Position numbers and translations under genes: made by a program. Below the pieces are notes generated by a model. The model was given only the letters and a program-made list of their open reading frames with translations, was not told where the DNA came from and did not search any database. A stretch of DNA of 56,123 nucleotides from Elusimicrobiota bacterium (GTDB taxonomy: Bacteria > Elusimicrobiota > Elusimicrobia > UBA1565 > UBA9628): the NCBI GenBank assembly GCA_023249645.1, contig JAHFCF010000006.1, positions 1 through 56,123 on the forward strand. The letters run 5' to 3'. How positions within the stretch are numbered: the first letter of the stretch is position 1; each line of letters starts with the position of its first letter. Below, piece by piece: positions 42,839-50,917 of this stretch.

Positions 42839-45289
42839 ATGAACCATCACCTCAAGGCCTGGCAGGACAAGGTCATCTACTTCATCCTCATCGACCGCTT
42901 CTACAACGGCGACAAGTCCATCGACGACTTCGGCAAGGGTGAATACGACCCGGACAACGACGACTGCTTCCAGGGGGGGGACCTTCAGGGGATCATCGCG
43001 AAACTCCCGCACATCAAGAGCCTGGGATTTGACGCCATCTGGATCACGCCCCCGGTGCACAGCCAGTGGATCAACCCCTACATCAATGTCCGCGGCTACC
43101 ATGGCTACTGGCCCTACGATTTTAAAAGGGTGGACCCGCATTTCGGCACGCTGGAGGACTATCAGCGCCTGGTCCTTGAAGCGCACAAGCTCGGGCTGCG
43201 CGTCATCCAGGACATCGTGGTCAACCACACCGGCAATTACTTCACCGTCGACGAGAAGGGTTACGACCCCCGCTATCCCGAGAAGACCTGGCGGCCTCTC
43301 GACGGCGCCTATCCGCCCGAGAATCCGCCCAAGGCGCCCAACGACCCGGTCTTCTGCATGAACAACCCCAACATCCCCGAGCATCGGGCCGCGGGCGTCT
43401 ACAACTTCACCCCGAACATCTCGGACTTCAAGAGCCGCGAGCAGACCCTGACCTGGTCCATGGGCGACCTCGACGACATCAACCTGCACAGCCCCTTGGC
43501 CCTCAAGAGGCTCAAAGAGGTCTACCGCTTCTGGATCGACGCCGCCGGCGTGGATGGCTTCCGCGTGGACACGGTCTATTACACGCCCGAGGATTTCTAC
43601 GAACGCTTCCTGCATGACGCCCAGGCCCATGACCTCGGGGTCAAGCGCTTCGCGGCCCAGCGCGGCAAGAGGGATTTCCTCGTTTTCGGGGAGGTCTGGT
43701 CCTATGACTACAAGGCCATCAACCGGTATATTAAGGAAGGTAAGACGCAGCGCCTGGACTCCGCCGTGGACCTGCCCTTGAACGAGGCCCTCACCCAGGT
43801 CTTCTACCGCAAGCTTCCCACGCAGAGGCTGCGGCCGGCCCTTCAGGCCCATCGTCATCACCGGCATCTCTGGGTCAATTTCCTCGACAACCACGACGTC
43901 GAGCGCATGTGCAGCCGTGCTGGCTGGCCGGTCGTCCAGCAGTCCCTCGTGGCTCTTTTCACCCTGCCCGGCATCCCCTGCGTGACCTACGGCACGGAAG
44001 CCGGCTTCATCCGGGCCCGCCAGAAGATGTTCTCGGATGAATGCTTCAACGAGCGCTCCAAACAGGCCGCTTTCCTGAAGAGACTCATCCGCTTGCGCAA
44101 GGAGAATCCGGTCTTGAGTCGCGGCGTCTGCAAGGTCGAGCGGACCTCTTTGAACTGCGGTCTGCTCGCCTACACTTTGACCAACCACGAAGACGCCTGC
44201 CTGGTCGTCTTCAACACGGCCTCGGACGAGATGTTCTATGACCTGCCTGCCGCGGCGTCTGGCTGGAAGGTCCTGTTCTCTTCGGATGGGCGCGAGGAGG
44301 TCCCCGATTCCCTCGTCCTGGCGCCGGAATCCTATCTGGTGCTCCATCGGAGCTTGAGCGAGGAAAAGCCCCAGGCGCCGGCGGTCGAACCCCGGATCAA
44401 GATCGAACCTCTCGCGTCGCGCTCCCTGCGCGGCAAGGCGCGGTTGGGCTTCTCCTTGGAGCGGCCCGGCGAGGTCGCCAAGCTCAGTCTTTTGGACAAT
44501 GACAACTACGGCCGGCGCCTTGCGATCCCGGACTTCAGCTCCGGCGCTTTCGATCTGGAGACCTCTCAATTGGGCAATGGCCGCCACGCCATCCGCCTTT
44601 TGGCCCGGACCAAGGCGGGCGATCATCGCCTCTCCGAGCCGGTCGCGGTCAGCGTGCGCAACCCTTACCGCCTGCTGGCCAAGGCCGCGGTGCGCGAGGA
44701 GCACAAGGGAGGCTGGGAGCGTAAGGTCCATGCGCCCGCTGACCCGAGCTATTCCCAACAGCTTTCCATGGAGGAAGCGGCCGTTTCCACCAGCGGCAAG
44801 GACCTTCGGCTGCGCTTGCGCATGGCGGGCGTCACGAACTCCTGGAATCCGCCTCACGGCTATGACCATGTGTATTTCAGCGTCTTCTTCGACTTCCCCG
44901 ACCAGCGCGGCAAAAAGTTCTTCCCCAAGCTCAACTACGCGCGCGAAGACTTCGAATTCAACGCGGGCTTCCTGCTTTATGGCTGGGGCGTGCGGTCCTT
45001 TGCCGCGGAAGACTCCACTGCGGAGCTCTACGGGACGCCGCTCTTCGGCGATGTCGTAGACGCCGTGGACCTCAAGAAAAGGACCATCACCTTCACCTTC
45101 TCGAACCGCTTTTTCGATTCGCTCAAGAGCTTTGCCGGCGTCAAGGTCTTCGTCTCGACCTGGGACGGCTATCTGGGCGAGCTGCGCTCCCTCTCCGGGC
45201 GCAAGGAAGACTGGAATTTCTACGTGACGGACGACGTGCCGATGGCGCAGCTGCCCAAGATATTCGACCGGATCACCATTCCACTTTAG
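42839..45289 (+). CDS. GH13 alpha-glucan hydrolase with C-terminal glucodextranase-like domain, no signal peptide
   Basis: This 816-residue protein begins MNHHLKAWQDKVIYFILIDR, directly in the GH13 barrel. Region I is DIVVNHTG, region II VDGFRVDTVYY (Asp nucleophile), region III VFGEVWSYD (Glu), region IV FLDNHDVERM. The last 200 residues (DHVYFSVFFDFPDQRG, NAGFLLYGWGVRSFA, FVSTWDGYLGELRSL) resemble the C-terminal beta domain of glucodextranases (Glucodextran_C), usually found in extracellular enzymes. No signal peptide is visible even with an earlier start at 42809. It is followed 10 bases later by the membrane-protein gene at 45300. It may act on imported maltodextrins. Confidence 0.88.
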   Translation: MNHHLKAWQDKVIYFILIDRFYNGDKSIDDFGKGEYDPDNDDCFQGGDLQGIIAKLPHIKSLGFDAIWITPPVHSQWINPYINVRGYHGYWPYDFKRVDPHFGTLEDYQRLVLEAHKLGLRVIQDIVVNHTGNYFTVDEKGYDPRYPEKTWRPLDGAYPPENPPKAPNDPVFCMNNPNIPEHRAAGVYNFTPNISDFKSREQTLTWSMGDLDDINLHSPLALKRLKEVYRFWIDAAGVDGFRVDTVYYTPEDFYERFLHDAQAHDLGVKRFAAQRGKRDFLVFGEVWSYDYKAINRYIKEGKTQRLDSAVDLPLNEALTQVFYRKLPTQRLRPALQAHRHHRHLWVNFLDNHDVERMCSRAGWPVVQQSLVALFTLPGIPCVTYGTEAGFIRARQKMFSDECFNERSKQAAFLKRLIRLRKENPVLSRGVCKVERTSLNCGLLAYTLTNHEDACLVVFNTASDEMFYDLPAAASGWKVLFSSDGREEVPDSLVLAPESYLVLHRSLSEEKPQAPAVEPRIKIEPLASRSLRGKARLGFSLERPGEVAKLSLLDNDNYGRRLAIPDFSSGAFDLETSQLGNGRHAIRLLARTKAGDHRLSEPVAVSVRNPYRLLAKAAVREEHKGGWERKVHAPADPSYSQQLSMEEAAVSTSGKDLRLRLRMAGVTNSWNPPHGYDHVYFSVFFDFPDQRGKKFFPKLNYAREDFEFNAGFLLYGWGVRSFAAEDSTAELYGTPLFGDVVDAVDLKKRTITFTFSNRFFDSLKSFAGVKVFVSTWDGYLGELRSLSGRKEDWNFYVTDDVPMAQLPKIFDRITIPL

Positions 45290-45299
45290 GGAGACACCC

Positions 45300-46508
45300 A
45301 TGGAGACCCTGACCAAGACCCAGTTCCGGCCCGGGCCGCAGAGTCCCGTGATCCTGGCCGTTGATCGGGCCGTCGCTGGGTCCTACGAACGGATCTACTG
45401 CCTTTGCCGGGGAGAGAGCATGCTCTGCCAGGTCACGGCTCACGACTTTTCAGCAGCCGCTGAGGAGACGGTCCCTGAGGGCCAGGTCTTCGTGGTGCTC
45501 TATCCGACCCGGACTTCTGTGCAGGGATTCGGCGGGCATCTGTTCAGCGACATCTCGCCCGAGGACCGCGCCATGATCCGGGCCGTGCGGCAGCGCTATC
45601 CCGGCCGCACGGTCTGCCTCAAGGTGCCGCTGCACGACACGTCCTTCTTCGAGGACCGCGAGGGCTTCCTCAACGGGGAGGAAGAGAAAAAACAGTATCA
45701 CCACGAAAGAGAGGCCGCGGTCGCGTTCCATGACGAGGACAAGGGGCATATCCACTCTCCGGCGTGCATCGAGTTCGATGCCAAGTTCTTGGCGAACATG
45801 AAGGCCATCTTCATGAGCTGCCTGACCACACCCAACCGGCAGGACTATCTCTACCTCGTCACCAAGACCTTCGGCCTCAACCTCGCGGTGCGTCTGGCCT
45901 TCGCGGGCAAGGCCGTGATGAAGGGAGAACTCGCCTTGTATCGAGCGATCCTTTCTACCTCCTGGTACCAGCTCCAGGACGCGGTCTTCACGGTCTTCGG
46001 CCAGACCTACATGAAGTTCCTGGGCAAGATGACGGGCATGGTGCGCATCCACAAGACCCATGCCGGCGACTTCGTCTTCGTCTACATCCAGCTCTGCGGC
46101 TTCGAGTTCATCAACCGCCTCGTGCTGGGGCCTCTGGGCGAGAATCCCTTGGTCTACACGCCCGTCGGCATCGGGCTGATCTTCTTGAACATCCTGCAGG
46201 GCATGATCTCGGGCGGTCCGCTCATCCCGGCCATCAACCAGATGCGCAAGGTGGGGGTCATCAGCCACAACACCATGATGCATTTCTACCAGCTCTCCAG
46301 CCTGACCATGCAGTTCGGCCTGTTCGCCACCTTCGGCTACCAGACCTTCTACACGATCCTGACCGCTTCGATCCTGCTCATCTCCTGGTCGAGCTACTTC
46401 GTTTTCTCCACGCTCTACAAGGACCCGGAGTTCGTCCGGCTGTGCGACAAGGCGGCCATGGCGACCATGGACGGGCTGGCCCGGCGCGCGACGAGCTCGC
46501 CGGCCTAG
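45300..46508 (+). CDS. Novel membrane protein, paralogue 1
   Basis: This 402-residue protein is of no family I recognise. The soluble N-terminal part (about 1-165) has VVLYPTRTSVQGFGGHLFSD and RYPGRTVCLKVPLHDTSFF. The C-terminal part has 4-6 hydrophobic helices, with QDAVFTVFGQTYMKFLGKMT and a late AINQMRKVGVISHNTMMHFY. It is clearly related to the gene at 46586 over most of its length, but lacks that gene's signal peptide and Pro-rich head. An AGGGAG ribosome site precedes ATG. It is co-transcribed with the amylase gene 42839 by position. A transport or envelope role is a guess. Confidence 0.75.
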   Translation: METLTKTQFRPGPQSPVILAVDRAVAGSYERIYCLCRGESMLCQVTAHDFSAAAEETVPEGQVFVVLYPTRTSVQGFGGHLFSDISPEDRAMIRAVRQRYPGRTVCLKVPLHDTSFFEDREGFLNGEEEKKQYHHEREAAVAFHDEDKGHIHSPACIEFDAKFLANMKAIFMSCLTTPNRQDYLYLVTKTFGLNLAVRLAFAGKAVMKGELALYRAILSTSWYQLQDAVFTVFGQTYMKFLGKMTGMVRIHKTHAGDFVFVYIQLCGFEFINRLVLGPLGENPLVYTPVGIGLIFLNILQGMISGGPLIPAINQMRKVGVISHNTMMHFYQLSSLTMQFGLFATFGYQTFYTILTASILLISWSSYFVFSTLYKDPEFVRLCDKAAMATMDGLARRATSSPA

Positions 46509-46574
46509 GTCCAAAGACCTAGTCCGACTTGCCCCAGAAGACCCTTCCGCTGGGGCGGATATCTGTCTATCATG
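46507..46574 (+). promoter_or_regulatory. Shared secretion-regulon promoter, copy E (before membrane paralogue 2)
   Basis: TAGGTC (46507-46512), 28 bases, GACCCT (46541-46546), 22 bases, TATCAT (46569-46574). TTGCCC lies at 46530-46535. ATG follows at 46586, 11 bases after the -10-like hexamer. The left half overlaps the stop codon region of the upstream gene. Confidence 0.55.
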
Positions 46575-46585
46575 AGAGTGTCGAG

Positions 46586-48169
46586 ATGAAACATCAGATG
46601 AAAAAGTTCGCCAGCGTCTTTCTGAGCGTCCAGCTGCTCTTTATGCAGGCGGCTGGCGCCGTCGGCAATAACGCCGGAAAACCGACAGGACCTGAAGGAC
46701 GATCTTTCCACATCCCGCCCATAGTCCTTCCCCCGGGAGCCAAGCCGGATCTGGTTTCCGTGCCCGGTCCCATCGGGATCGATGTCCAGGCTTCTCCAGC
46801 GCCTCTCGATCCCGCATGGACGGCGGCTGGAGCCCCTGTCGCGGTCCCGACATCCCATCCTACTGCCTCCACAGCCAAGAAAGGCCTGCGGGGATTTTTG
46901 GGTAGAGTATTTAAAAGATCCGTCTCAGCCAGCGAGTTGGATGAGCTGTATGCCGGGATCACTCAGCAGAGCCTGGTCATCGTCGGTCTGGATCTGCCGT
47001 TCATCGAAAAAGAGGCCAAGGATTTCAGGAGGGGATATCTGGTCGCGTCCGGCCAGGATATTCTCGATGGGAATGCCGCCGGCGCCATCCGGACGGATCC
47101 TCGCTCGGTCGTCGCTGCTGCGAAAAAGGTTGGCCTGGCGCCAGGCGCTCAGGTCCTTTTCTTCCCTTATCCGACCAAGACCTATTCCGAGGGATTCGGC
47201 GGCAAGCTGTTCTCGGATATGGCTCCTGAAGACCGGGAGGTGAGCCGCAAGCTTGCCAAGCACTATCCCGGACGGGTGCGTGTGGCCAAGGTCCCTCTCA
47301 GCGAGTCCTCCTATTTCACTTCGATCGCGGGTTATTTTTCAGCCGATGAATCTAAGAAATATGAGGCTGAGAAGGCCCGCAAGCCCGGGTCCGCAGAGGT
47401 GCCTGCCAAACAAAGCTTCCTCGCATTCGATTTCAATTACCTCAAGAATGCAGGCTCTATCTTTCAGAGCTGCATGACCAAGCCCAATAAGCAGGATTTC
47501 TTTTATCTGGCTACCAAGACCTTCGGGCTCAATCTCGCCATCCGCGCGGCTTTTGCCGTCAAAAGCGTCATGCACGGAGACATCGCGCTCATCCGGGCCG
47601 TGGTCTCCACGTCCTGGTATCAGGTTCAGGACGCGGCCTTCACGGTCTTCGGACGGACCTACATGAAGTTCCTGGGTCGCATGACCGGGATGCTGCGCGT
47701 CGGCCAGGCGTATGTCGGCGATTTCGTCTTCGTTTGCGCGCAGCTGTGCTTCTTTGAGTTCTTGAACCGCCTCATTCTGGGACCCATCGGCCAGAATCCC
47801 CTGGTCTACACCTGGGCGGGGATCGGTCTCATCCTCCTCAACAACCTCCAGGGCATGCTCTCAGGTGGCCCCTTGGTGCCGGCCATCAGCAAGATGCGCA
47901 AGGCGGGTGTCATCAGCGATCCCGTGATGATGCATCTCTATCAGATCTCCAGCCTCACCATGCAGTTGGGCCTCTTCGCCACCTTCGGGCACCAGAAGAC
48001 ATATTTCTGGCTGACCTCGTCTGTCATGGCCGTGGCCTGGCTGAGCTACCTCATCTTCTCCGTCTTCTTCCAGGATCCTCGGCTCAGCCGCATTGCTAGC
48101 GTGGATGCGCTGGCGCGGTTGGACAAGTTCGCGGCTGACGGCTATTCAGCGGCGGCGCGTCAGCCGTAA
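46586..48169 (+). CDS. Novel membrane protein, paralogue 2, with signal peptide
   Basis: This 527-residue protein has a signal-peptide-like start (MKHQMKKFASVFLSVQLLFM), a Pro/Ala-rich head of about 80 residues, and a domain shared with paralogue 1. Shared segments include FFPYPTKTYSEGFGGKLFSD, PNKQDFFYLATKTFGLNLAI, STSWYQVQDAAFTVFGRTYM and AISKMRKAGVISDPVMMHLY. The C-terminal half has several hydrophobic helices. The extra head makes it resemble the other exported proteins of the region. An earlier in-frame start at 46529 would bury the signal peptide and was rejected. The function is unknown. Confidence 0.75.
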   Translation: MKHQMKKFASVFLSVQLLFMQAAGAVGNNAGKPTGPEGRSFHIPPIVLPPGAKPDLVSVPGPIGIDVQASPAPLDPAWTAAGAPVAVPTSHPTASTAKKGLRGFLGRVFKRSVSASELDELYAGITQQSLVIVGLDLPFIEKEAKDFRRGYLVASGQDILDGNAAGAIRTDPRSVVAAAKKVGLAPGAQVLFFPYPTKTYSEGFGGKLFSDMAPEDREVSRKLAKHYPGRVRVAKVPLSESSYFTSIAGYFSADESKKYEAEKARKPGSAEVPAKQSFLAFDFNYLKNAGSIFQSCMTKPNKQDFFYLATKTFGLNLAIRAAFAVKSVMHGDIALIRAVVSTSWYQVQDAAFTVFGRTYMKFLGRMTGMLRVGQAYVGDFVFVCAQLCFFEFLNRLILGPIGQNPLVYTWAGIGLILLNNLQGMLSGGPLVPAISKMRKAGVISDPVMMHLYQISSLTMQLGLFATFGHQKTYFWLTSSVMAVAWLSYLIFSVFFQDPRLSRIASVDALARLDKFAADGYSAAARQP

Positions 48170-48175
48170 AAGCCA

Positions 48176-48424
48176 TCATTTCAAGCAGGGACAGATCAAT
48201 TGCGTGAGAGGGACATGGACGGTCTTGGCGATGCGGATGAGCGTGATGAGATTGGGGAGTTTGCGGCCACGTTCGATGTAGCCCAGGAAAGTGTAGTGGA
48301 TCCCGATCTTTGCCGCCAGCTCTTGCTGCGTCAGGCCCAAAGCCAGACGTCGCGCGCGCAGGCGTTGGCCCAGCGCTCGGAGCAACACTTTCTTATCCAC
48401 ACGACAATCGTTGGGTGTCCCCAT
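48176..48424 (-). CDS. XRE-family helix-turn-helix regulator
   Basis: This 82-residue protein has LGQRLRARRLALGLTQQELA and KIGIHYTFLGYIERGRKLPN, followed by LITLIRIAKTVHVPLTQL, a textbook Cro/C1-type DNA-binding domain. Nothing besides the domain is present. It converges with the membrane-protein gene (7 bases apart) and is divergent from the histidine kinase. It could regulate either neighbour, itself or the secreted regulon; no direct evidence exists. The 228-base gap to the kinase gene is AT-rich and contains no gene I can support. Confidence 0.88.
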   Translation of the reverse strand: MGTPNDCRVDKKVLLRALGQRLRARRLALGLTQQELAAKIGIHYTFLGYIERGRKLPNLITLIRIAKTVHVPLTQLICPCLK

Positions 48425-48652
48425 GGGAGTCTTCCTCGGACCTGCTCTAGTTTAACTGGAAACGGTCAAATGTTTATAAAGTAAAAAATCAGTAATAAAT
48501 TTTTTCTGGGTCTTGAAAAAATCAGGTTTTGGGGATATCCTGAATATGACTTAAGGTCGTAATGACGGGCATCGTGTTTGCTGCGGCCTTCCTAAGGACA
48601 TCCGACATCTCCCCTCTCAAACAGCGCGCCGGGAACGGCAGGTTGGTGATGT

Positions 48653-50911
48653 ATGAGCAAGATCGTCTTCGGGGTCGTCGGCATCGTTATTATAGTGGAG
48701 CTGGGAGCGCACCTGATCCTTGACTTCTGGCTGAAGGTCCCGAAAGGCATAGTCTATCTTTTAAGCGACGTATTTTTGACCATGGCTTTCGCGGTTCCGT
48801 GCCTCTCTCGGTGGCTCTCAAAAGAGTGCCTCCGCCGTCGTGAGGCGGAGAAAAAAACCCTCCAGTATTTGAAAACAGAGACCAGTCTGATCGACCTGGC
48901 GCGCTTTTCTGCGCGGGCGATGCCCTTGCGGGAATTTCTAGACGGCGTCGTGGATCGGGTCTTCTTGCGGTTCGCGGAGTTCCCGGCCCTTCAAGCGGGG
49001 CTCTTCCTCATGGAGCCGTCGGGGGATTGCTTGGCTCTGAGGGCTTGGAGGACCAACGGGGCTCCGAAGAATCTCTGCGAGAGCGTCCCTGTGGGCGAGT
49101 GTTTCTGCGGCAAGGCGGTCTTGAGCGGGAAGGTCGAGTTCGTCCGATCGACCGTTCCGGGGCACAAGCTCAGGCATCCCGGCGCCCAGGACCGGACCCA
49201 TTATTGCGCGCCCATGATGCTGGAGGACAAATGCCTCGGGGTGCTCCACCTTCAATTGCCGGTCGACCATCCCCAGGATGAGGAGGAGGGCGTGTTCCTG
49301 GAAGCCGTGGCTCGCCGGGTGGCGGTCTTCATCGCGCGCAAGCAGGACGAAGAGAGCCTTCAGGAGTCCCATGAGTATTTGAATGCCGTCATCAACGCCA
49401 TCAGCGACCCGGTCTTCGTCAAAGACCGAGAACATCGCTGGGTCCTGCTCAATGACGCCTACTGCCGCTTCATGGGTTGTTCCCGCGAGGCGCTTCTGGA
49501 AAGGACTCCCACGGCCTTTTTCCCCAAAGAACAGTGGGAGGAGTTCGCTCGCCAAGACGACCGGGTCTTTGAGACCGGAGAGGGGCTCGCTGCCGAGGTC
49601 ATGGTCGCGGATGTCTCGGGCAAGCCCCACGCGGTCAGTCTGGTGAAATCCCTTTACACGGACCGTTCGGCTAAAAAGTTCATCGTGGGAAGCTTCAGGG
49701 ACATCTCATCGCTCAGGCAGAGCGAGGAGGAGAAGACCAAGCTGCAGGAGCAGTTCCAGCAGGCGCAGAAGATGGAGGCCGTGGGTCTTTTGGCCGGCGG
49801 CATCGTCCATGATTTCAACAATGTGCTCTGCACGATCGTCGGCTACAACTACTTCCTTCTCGAGGGCCTGGCGGCGGACAATCCCCTGCATCCCTTCACG
49901 CTGGAGATCAAAAAATCCGCGGAGGTGGCGGCCTCGCTCACTCGCCAGCTTCTGGGCCTCACCCGCAAGTCGGTCTCCCGTCCGCGCGTCATGGACCTCA
50001 ACACCGTGCTCATGGAGACGGCCAAGCTCTTCCGGCGCCTGGTGGGCGAGAACATCAAGCTGGTCGTGGAGGCCAATCCCTCTCTCTGGCCGATCTGCAT
50101 GGACAGCGGGCAGCTGGAGCAGGTCCTGCTCAACCTCCTCGTCAATGCCCGCGACGCCATGCCCAAGGGCGGTCAGCTGACCTTGGCCACGAAGAATCTG
50201 ACTGCGGAAGAGGCGGGCCAGGGCATGGATCCCGGAGTCTCTTTACCCGCGGGGAAGTATGTCTGTCTGGAGGTCCGCGATACGGGCATCGGCATGGAGG
50301 AGGGCGTTCGGGGGCGCATCTTTGAGCCCTTTTTTACCACCAAGCCGATCGGCCGGGGCACGGGCCTGGGCCTCTCCACGGTCATGGGCATCATCCAGGA
50401 CTACAAGGGCGACATCTCGGTCGAGAGCGCTCTGGGCCAGGGCTCGGCCTTCCGGATATACCTGCCGCCCGCCGAGGGCGGTCGGGAAGCCATGCTGCCG
50501 GGGGAAGTCCCCAAGAGCAGCCGGGGCGGGCACGAGACGATCCTCGTGGTGGAGGACAACACGAGCTTGAGAGGCTTGATCAAGAAGATCCTACGGTTGA
50601 AAGGCTACCGGATCTTCTCGGCCTCGACGGCGGAAGAGGGCGCTGACCTGGCCCACCGGCTCAAGGAGCACATCCATTTGGCGCTCGTGGATCTGGTCCT
50701 GCCGGATGCCAGCGGCATGGACCTAGCCGGCCGCCTGACGCAGATGCGGCCTGACATGAAGATCGCCTACATGTCGGGATACACCGGCAGCCTGTCGAAC
50801 ATGACTGCCTGGACCAAGGACACCGTGCTCATCGAGAAGCCCTTTACTCCGGAGGCATTGCTGAACACCCTGCGTCAGGCCCTGGACGCGGCGAAAGTGA
50901 GTACCAGGTAG
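48653..50911 (+). CDS. Hybrid sensor histidine kinase (TM-GAF-PAS-HisKA-HATPase-REC)
   Basis: This 752-residue protein has two N-terminal membrane helices, a GAF domain (about 80-225) and a PAS domain (about 235-355: NAISDPVFVKDREHRWVLLN, DAYCRFMG). The phosphoacceptor is H386 in GGIVHDFNNVLCTIVG. The ATPase domain has LNLLVNARDAMP, VRDTGIGMEEG and GRGTGLGLSTVMGI. The C-terminal receiver has D680 (HLALVDLVLPDASG). A cytosolic signal is likely sensed via GAF/PAS. No output regulator is adjacent, so its partner is unknown. The stop codon lies inside a 23-base inverted repeat shared with the convergent mltG. Confidence 0.95.
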   Translation: MSKIVFGVVGIVIIVELGAHLILDFWLKVPKGIVYLLSDVFLTMAFAVPCLSRWLSKECLRRREAEKKTLQYLKTETSLIDLARFSARAMPLREFLDGVVDRVFLRFAEFPALQAGLFLMEPSGDCLALRAWRTNGAPKNLCESVPVGECFCGKAVLSGKVEFVRSTVPGHKLRHPGAQDRTHYCAPMMLEDKCLGVLHLQLPVDHPQDEEEGVFLEAVARRVAVFIARKQDEESLQESHEYLNAVINAISDPVFVKDREHRWVLLNDAYCRFMGCSREALLERTPTAFFPKEQWEEFARQDDRVFETGEGLAAEVMVADVSGKPHAVSLVKSLYTDRSAKKFIVGSFRDISSLRQSEEEKTKLQEQFQQAQKMEAVGLLAGGIVHDFNNVLCTIVGYNYFLLEGLAADNPLHPFTLEIKKSAEVAASLTRQLLGLTRKSVSRPRVMDLNTVLMETAKLFRRLVGENIKLVVEANPSLWPICMDSGQLEQVLLNLLVNARDAMPKGGQLTLATKNLTAEEAGQGMDPGVSLPAGKYVCLEVRDTGIGMEEGVRGRIFEPFFTTKPIGRGTGLGLSTVMGIIQDYKGDISVESALGQGSAFRIYLPPAEGGREAMLPGEVPKSSRGGHETILVVEDNTSLRGLIKKILRLKGYRIFSASTAEEGADLAHRLKEHIHLALVDLVLPDASGMDLAGRLTQMRPDMKIAYMSGYTGSLSNMTAWTKDTVLIEKPFTPEALLNTLRQALDAAKVSTR

Positions 50912-50917
50912 TCACTT
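50895..50917. repeat. Hairpin repeat, copy 2 of the dispersed 17-mer, covering two stop codons
   Basis: Arms 50895-50905 and 50907-50917 are complementary with one mismatch around a central A. The 17 bases 50900-50916 are identical to 6711-6727. The hairpin includes the stop codons of both convergent genes (kinase TAG 50909-50911, mltG TGA 50912-50914). A role in bidirectional termination or mRNA end protection is possible. Confidence 0.7.

Noticed and set aside
42779-45316. 845-codon open frame on the minus strand
   Set aside because: It is antisense to the GH13 gene with intact catalytic motifs. The composition is a mirror artefact, and no start context or domain is seen.
46529-46585. Upstream start for membrane paralogue 2
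   Set aside because: It would place 19 charged or polar residues before the signal peptide and overlap the promoter-like elements. ATG 46586 fits better.
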